The notes under the pieces were generated by a model. The model did not search any database and was not told the origin of the DNA. It saw only the letters and a list, made by a program, of their open reading frames with translations. Shown piece by piece: positions 59,480 to 64,000 of a stretch of 64,000 nt of DNA. Every line of letters starts with the position of its first letter. Position 1 is the stretch's first letter. The stretch comes from UBA6898 sp964463135 (GTDB taxonomy: Bacteria; Nitrospirota; Thermodesulfovibrionia; Thermodesulfovibrionales; UBA6898), in contig CAYXBA010000007.1 of assembly GCA_964463135.1 (NCBI GenBank), positions 1-64,000 on the forward strand, written 5' to 3'. Both the position numbers and the translations under genes were made by a program.

Positions 59480-61054
59480 TCATAAGTCGTGTCCTGAGTA
59501 AGATTGATTAAAGCTCTTGTTGCAGAGCGGGAAATCAGGCACAATATTGCCCAACACCGCAAGTTCAAGGGCGAGCCAGTTAACGCTGGACGGGTCTCTG
59601 ACCATGCAGCGGTTCACCTCACCCTGTGGTCCTGACTGGAGCCAGTAAATGATCTCTCCGCGCCATCCCTCGACAGCAGCAAAGCCGGATTGATCAGCCA
59701 CAGGCGCTGCAACCGGCACTGAGATCGCTCCGTCAGGCATATCTTCAAGGAACTTGCGGATGATCCTGATCGATTCCCTTATCTCCTGTATCCTCACCCA
59801 GGCGCGTGCATGCACATCCCCTGAGATCAGGACCGGAACATCAAGCTCTATATAGTCATGCCGGTCAAACGGCGGGAAGGGATTGAATATGCGGCAGTCG
59901 AGGTTCAGGCCGCTTGCCCGCGCAACGATCCCGACGACACAAAGCTCCCGTGCCTTCTCGGGGGTAAGCACCCCCGTATCCCTCACCCGGTCTTCCAGGG
60001 ATGAATGTTCATCATAGATAGTGACCAATTTTTCAAAATCTTTGGAGAGGATATCCATTTCAGACAGCATCTCCTCCCTGCCTGCTGCATCGAGGTCAGC
60101 ACAGACACCGCCAGGAATTACCCGATCCATGATGAAGCGATGACCGAAAAGTTTGTGATTCGTTCTGACGATCATTTCGCGCAGCCGTGACATTTGGTAG
60201 ATCATAAAGGCAAAAGCAGCATCATTGCAGATGGCGCCGATATCACCAAGGTGGTTCGCGATCCTCTCCCGCTCAAGAAACAGGGCCCTGAGCCAGTGGG
60301 CACGTTCCGGAACAGTGCAGCCGGTCATGGCCTCCAGCGCCATGCTGTATGCAATACTGTGTGCTACTGTCGTATCGCCCGAGACCCTTCCGGCAAGACG
60401 CACGCCGTCCTTCCAGGAAAGCGCCTCGAATTTTTTCTCTATGCCCTTATGCACATAACCCAGGCGTGCTTCAAGGTTTATCACATCTTCGCCCAAGGCC
60501 TGAAATCGGAAATGGCCCGGCTCAATAATGCCGGCATGGACCGGACCGACCGGGATCTCGTACACACCTTCTCCCTCTGCGCGCACCCATGCGTATTCTC
60601 CCGCCACTCTCGGCAGAGGTTTTGACGCATCAAAGGTCTTCCTCAGAGGCCAGACATCAGCAGGCCAGTCCTCGAACTTGATCCACGGCCGCGAATCAGG
60701 GTTGCCGCCCGGCCGGATTCCCATCAGGCTCTGTATCTGGCGTTCAAAACGAAATGCAGGCACAAAACTTTTTGTTAGGCTCGGGAACCAGAGGTCGTCC
60801 GACGGTACTTCCGTCTTGACGATCAGGTAATCAGCCCCCCAACGGTAACAGGCATAAATGCCGAAGCCCCTGCCAAAGGCGGTCTCATCAGCAGCCCATT
60901 CTGCTGCCAGAAGCGCATAGGCCTTCTTCATCACCTTGGCCGCCTCTGCAAATCTGTCCCGCTGAACAACGCAGGAGGCAACAGACGAAGGCCTCTGGCT
61001 GCTTTCAAAGCGTGCTTCATCACCAAAGGCTGATATGATCGCTTCCTTCAGCAT
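59480..61054 (-). CDS. Hydrogenase-4-like large subunit lacking NiFe ligands (Ehr-like)
   Basis: The 524-residue protein fuses an N-terminal NuoC/30-kDa-like domain (about 1-140) to a NuoD/hydrogenase-large-subunit domain, as in HyfG and HycE. In active NiFe hydrogenases four cysteines in two CxxC pairs hold the metals. Here the first pair reads R223-V-S225-G-D-T228 and the second S518-Y-S-G521-H-D-L at the C-terminus, so all four are gone. That matches energy-converting hydrogenase-related (Ehr) complexes of unknown reaction. It is 7 bp after the HyfF-like gene. Confidence 0.9.
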   Translation of the reverse strand: MLKEAIISAFGDEARFESSQRPSSVASCVVQRDRFAEAAKVMKKAYALLAAEWAADETAFGRGFGIYACYRWGADYLIVKTEVPSDDLWFPSLTKSFVPAFRFERQIQSLMGIRPGGNPDSRPWIKFEDWPADVWPLRKTFDASKPLPRVAGEYAWVRAEGEGVYEIPVGPVHAGIIEPGHFRFQALGEDVINLEARLGYVHKGIEKKFEALSWKDGVRLAGRVSGDTTVAHSIAYSMALEAMTGCTVPERAHWLRALFLERERIANHLGDIGAICNDAAFAFMIYQMSRLREMIVRTNHKLFGHRFIMDRVIPGGVCADLDAAGREEMLSEMDILSKDFEKLVTIYDEHSSLEDRVRDTGVLTPEKARELCVVGIVARASGLNLDCRIFNPFPPFDRHDYIELDVPVLISGDVHARAWVRIQEIRESIRIIRKFLEDMPDGAISVPVAAPVADQSGFAAVEGWRGEIIYWLQSGPQGEVNRCMVRDPSSVNWLALELAVLGNIVPDFPLCNKSFNQSYSGHDL

Positions 61055-61061
61055 CCTATTC

Positions 61062-62528
61062 TCATTTCAGCAACTCCACCGCCGTATGAAACCACGTATT
61101 CAGAAAGGCCGGCATGTAAATACCGATGAGCAGCACCAGTGCCAGATGAAGCAGAACCGGCAGGTGCGCTGCCTTGACCGGCTTCTGATAGGAGGGAACA
61201 TCTCCGGCTACCATTGGCTGCACTCTTCTGAGAAGCGCTGCAAAGGTGACGCCAAGGCCGAGAAGAAGAAAAGGCGTCAAATAGGGATAGTCCTTCATGG
61301 TTGCGGTCAGTATCAAGAATTCACTTGCAAAGATCCCGAAGGGCGGCATGCCGACAATCGCCATCACACCGATCATCAGGCCCCATCCGACAAGCGGGTT
61401 GCCCTTAAAAAGCCCCCTGATCCTGTCCATCTCCTGGGTGCGGTGCATCTGAGAGGCATGACCGACCGTAAAGAAGATGGCTGATTTCGCGAGACTGTGT
61501 ACGAGCATATGCAGGAGTGCGCCGAAGGTGGCTATAGGGCCGCCAAGGCCAAAGGCAAAGGTAGCGATGCCCATATGCTCTATGGAGGAATAGGAGAACA
61601 TGCGTTTGATATCTTTCTGTCTCAGCAGCGAAAAGGCAGCAACAATGATCGAAAGAAGCCCAAAGCCCATCATGATGTTTCCTGCCTGATGCGTGTGGGT
61701 TGAACCGTCAACCAGCACCTTGCACCTGACCAGTGCGTACAGGGCAATATTCAGCAGGAGGCCTGAGAGTACTGCAGATATCGGCGTAGGTCCTTCGCTG
61801 TGCGCGTCCGGCAGCCAGTTATGGAGCGGCACCAGACCGACCTTGGTCCCGTACCCTACCATCAGAAAAACAAAAGCCAGTGAAAGTACGGTCGGTTCAA
61901 GGCTCCCGCTTACCCTGCTCAGGTTTGTCCAGAGAAGGGCCTCACCGCCCTCTCCCAGCACCTTCTCTGCTGCAAAGTAGAGCAGCACGGTCCCGAACAA
62001 GGCCTGCGCGATGCCGACACCACAGAGGATAAAGTATTTCCATGCAGCTTCGATGGCAGTGGGCGTGCGGTACAGCGAAACGAGCAGGACCGTTGAAAGG
62101 GTTGCCAGTTCCATGGCTATCCAGAGCACACCGACATTATTGGTCAGAAGGCAGAGGAGCATGGCGAATATGAAGAGCTGGAACATGGCATGGTAAAAGC
62201 GCATTCCCACATGGCCGACACGGCCGTGCTCCCGCTCTCTCCGCATATATCCCCTGCTGAACATGGCAGTGGTCATGGACACAAAAGAGGTGAGTACCGC
62301 GAGATAAATATTAAAGGCATCGACAAAAAAGAACTTCCCTCCTGCAAGCATCGGGCCCTGCATATACACCTCAAGCGCAAGACCAATGCCGGCCATAAGC
62401 GTTGCAGCAGAACCGAGGATATTGATCTCAGGCGCGAATTTCCGGTCACCCACAAAGGCAAGTACCGCAGCCGCACAGAGGGGAACCCCCAGCAGGACCA
62501 GAAGCATCATGCTGCTGTTCATGGCCAT
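61062..62528 (-). CDS. Proton-translocating membrane subunit, HyfF/NuoN-like
   Basis: The 488-residue protein has about 13-14 membrane helices and the antiporter-like core of complex I NuoL/M/N proteins. The proton-path glutamate is in WIAMELATLSTVLL, a lysine in AAWKYFILCGVGIAQ, and the channel motif is GLVPLHNWLPDAHSEGPTPISAVLSGLLLNIALYALVR. GGAGGGGG precedes its ATG, inside the HyfE-like gene. It should couple the soluble reaction to ion pumping. Confidence 0.93.
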   Translation of the reverse strand: MAMNSSMMLLVLLGVPLCAAAVLAFVGDRKFAPEINILGSAATLMAGIGLALEVYMQGPMLAGGKFFFVDAFNIYLAVLTSFVSMTTAMFSRGYMRREREHGRVGHVGMRFYHAMFQLFIFAMLLCLLTNNVGVLWIAMELATLSTVLLVSLYRTPTAIEAAWKYFILCGVGIAQALFGTVLLYFAAEKVLGEGGEALLWTNLSRVSGSLEPTVLSLAFVFLMVGYGTKVGLVPLHNWLPDAHSEGPTPISAVLSGLLLNIALYALVRCKVLVDGSTHTHQAGNIMMGFGLLSIIVAAFSLLRQKDIKRMFSYSSIEHMGIATFAFGLGGPIATFGALLHMLVHSLAKSAIFFTVGHASQMHRTQEMDRIRGLFKGNPLVGWGLMIGVMAIVGMPPFGIFASEFLILTATMKDYPYLTPFLLLGLGVTFAALLRRVQPMVAGDVPSYQKPVKAAHLPVLLHLALVLLIGIYMPAFLNTWFHTAVELLK

Positions 62529-63194
62529 CTAATCCCCCTCCTTCAGACGGGCCATCTGTTCAACATCCAGACTGTCAAAGGTCTTGTTGATATGGAAGAA
62601 GAATATACCGAAGATGAATGCCGCGATCAGGACATCAAGGGCTACGCCGAGCTCCACTACCAGAGGCATGCCATAGGTCGCGCTCGTTGCAGCAAAGAAG
62701 AGACCGTTCTCAAGTGCCAGAAATCCGATGATCTGGGTGACCGCATGCTTTCTGGTGATCATCATCAGGAGTCCCAGCATGACGGTCGCCAGGGCAACCG
62801 CAATGGTAGATCGCGTTACCAGATTGGAGAGCTCTCTGACCGGCGCGGTCAAATGATACGAAAATATCACCAGCGCAATCCCGATCATCATGGTCATCGG
62901 GATATTCACGACCGTTTCAACCTCTTTCCGGATCTTGAGGCGATGGATAAGAACATGGAGTATATAGGGAAGCAGAAAGACCTTCAGCGAGAGAGTCAGT
63001 ACCGACGATATATAAAGATGATGCTTGTCCGCAACAAAACCGACCATCGCGGTGTTCAGAGAGAGGAAAAAACCCTGCCAGGCAAAAAGATGTATGAGGC
63101 CATACACCCGCTTCTGCACCAGCATCCCGAAGGCCGTTAAAAGGACCAGGGCTGCAAGAAAACTGTTTATCTGTGCCACACTGTTGATATTCAT
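62529..63194 (-). CDS. HyfE-like membrane subunit
   Basis: The 221-residue protein has about six or seven membrane helices and the HyfE pattern (LTLSLKVFLLPYILHVLIHRL, FLALENGLFFAATSATYGMPLVVELGVALDVLIAAFIFGIFF). Its core resembles NuoK. It directly abuts the HyfF-like gene. An 87-bp low-complexity gap separates it from the upstream HyfC-like gene. Confidence 0.92.
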   Translation of the reverse strand: MNINSVAQINSFLAALVLLTAFGMLVQKRVYGLIHLFAWQGFFLSLNTAMVGFVADKHHLYISSVLTLSLKVFLLPYILHVLIHRLKIRKEVETVVNIPMTMMIGIALVIFSYHLTAPVRELSNLVTRSTIAVALATVMLGLLMMITRKHAVTQIIGFLALENGLFFAATSATYGMPLVVELGVALDVLIAAFIFGIFFFHINKTFDSLDVEQMARLKEGD

Positions 63195-63281
63195 ATCTTC
63201 TATAGGGGTCGCGAATCAGGGTTCCCGGTTTCGTTCTTTACCAATCCCAAACCCCAAATCTCTAATCTCCTCTTCTCCATA

Positions 63282-64000
63282 TCACTCCAGGATAAAAAAT
63301 GAGAGCATACCCAGGGTTGCCAGCAGGAAAGCTGACCCCAGAAATTCGGTCAAACGAAAGAGCCGCATCTTTGCCAGACCGGTCTCCAGCAGCACAAGCA
63401 CCACCCCTGACGCAGCGAGCTTGAGCACCAGGAACATGAACGAGCTGCCTGCAGCGGCTGCGCTGCCGGTTGCATCAATACCCCAGGGAAAGAAGAGTAC
63501 CGCGCCCAGCGCCATAAAGAGCATAAGCTTCATCATGCCTGCCCACTCGATAAGGGCCAGGTGCCGTCCTGAATATTCGAGGATCATCGCCTCATGGATC
63601 ATGGTCAGCTCCAGATGTGTGGAAGGGTTGTCAACGGGTATCCTGCCGGTCTCTGCAAGGCTCACCAGCACAAAGGCAAGGAACGCAAAGGCAAGTGACG
63701 GCCGCAGCAGAGACTGTCCGCTGTACACGACCTGCACGATCTGGGAAAGCGACGTTGACTTGGCTCCCAGGGAGACCGTGAATATGGCCATGAGCATGGC
63801 AGGCTCAGCCAGAGAGGCTATGGTCATCTCTCTGCTCGACCCCATGCCGCCGAACGCTGTGCCGATATCCATGCCTGCCAGGGCTGTAAAGAACCGTGCT
63901 ATGGCAAAAAGCGCCACCAGGACAATGACATCAGCAGACGCGTCAAGGGGCAGATCTATCGAGAGCATCGGGATAATGCCTCCGGCAAGGGTTGCCGTGC
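63282..64000 (-). CDS. HyfC/HycD (NuoH-like) membrane subunit, partial at window edge
   Basis: The reading frame runs open through the window end (TATLAGGIIPMLSID...), so the 5' part lies outside. The visible 239 residues show NuoH-type helices with GMDIGTAFGGMGSSREMTIASLAEPAML and the acidic loop RIPVDNPSTHLELTMIHEAMILEYSGRHLALIEWAGMMKLMLF, which contacts the soluble arm. An internal ATG at 63968 is not the start. Further subunits (HyfB-like) probably follow beyond 64 kb. Confidence 0.9.
   Translation of the reverse strand, partial: TATLAGGIIPMLSIDLPLDASADVIVLVALFAIARFFTALAGMDIGTAFGGMGSSREMTIASLAEPAMLMAIFTVSLGAKSTSLSQIVQVVYSGQSLLRPSLAFAFLAFVLVSLAETGRIPVDNPSTHLELTMIHEAMILEYSGRHLALIEWAGMMKLMLFMALGAVLFFPWGIDATGSAAAAGSSFMFLVLKLAASGVVLVLLETGLAKMRLFRLTEFLGSAFLLATLGMLSFFILE

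Noticed and set aside
59480..61054. Catalytic NiFe hydrogenase large subunit
   Set aside because: All four cysteine ligands are replaced (S225, T228, S518, G521), so an H2-active site cannot form.

Overview
This 64 kb window reads as chromosome from a Gram-negative, anaerobic or microaerophilic bacterium. Moderate GC, System II cytochrome c maturation (CcsA/ResB), Skp, Prc, AsmA-like envelope proteins and a meso-DAP-type MurE all fit. The style (dense operons, many sigma-54 and c-di-GMP proteins, dispersed short palindromes) resembles Nitrospirota (Thermodesulfovibrionia-like) or a deltaproteobacterial lineage. No rRNA, tRNA or marker gene fixes the taxonomy, so this is inference. I saw no integrase, phage, transposase gene or CRISPR array.

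Layout. (1) 1-19.1 kb, minus strand: a complete division and cell wall (dcw) cluster mraZ-rsmH-ftsL-ftsI-murE-murF-mraY-(dacA-like)-murD-ftsW-murG-murC-murB-ddl-ftsQ-ftsA-ftsZ. Most genes overlap by 1-11 bp. A promoter and three MraZ boxes lie in front. The inserted D,D-carboxypeptidase with a basic tail is unusual. (2) 19.3-26.7 kb, accessory: an SDR protein, an AT-rich orphan, an SRPBCC protein, a c-di-GMP-I riboswitch with terminator ahead of a secreted collagen-like protein, a DUF362 protein, xseA-xseB, two small cassette-like genes separated by an integron attC-like site, and several repeat families. (3) 26.7-43.3 kb, mostly housekeeping: mscL-DUF4197-DUF748, glnS-gpsA, prc, sulP, skp, gltX, tilS and a small four-cysteine protein. 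(4) 43.3-50.5 kb: a PilZ-DUF4388-J-TPR fusion behind a RodZ-like gene, a FabF, and a three-gene operon that looks like a bacterial ceramide pathway (ceramide reductase, serine palmitoyltransferase, GNAT-type ceramide synthase). (5) 50.7-56.5 kb: resB-ccsA, then a haem-motif histidine kinase with degenerate ATP-binding boxes, a sigma-54 activator and a lone receiver protein. (6) 56.8-64 kb: a DUF922 metalloprotease-like protein, a small membrane protein, a REC-PilZ protein, and a hydrogenase-4-like membrane complex whose large subunit has lost all four NiFe cysteine ligands.

How it fits together. Regions 1, 3 and 4 build the envelope (peptidoglycan, outer-membrane chaperone and protease, AsmA-like protein, sphingolipid). 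c-di-GMP recurs in three places: one riboswitch and two PilZ proteins. Regions 5 and 6 concern redox and bioenergetics. The most notable items are the predicted ceramide operon, the non-hydrogenase Ehr-like complex, the haem-sensing kinase lacking its N-box asparagines, the attC-bearing cassette remnant, and 7-bp tandem repeats embedded in frame in three essential-type genes.
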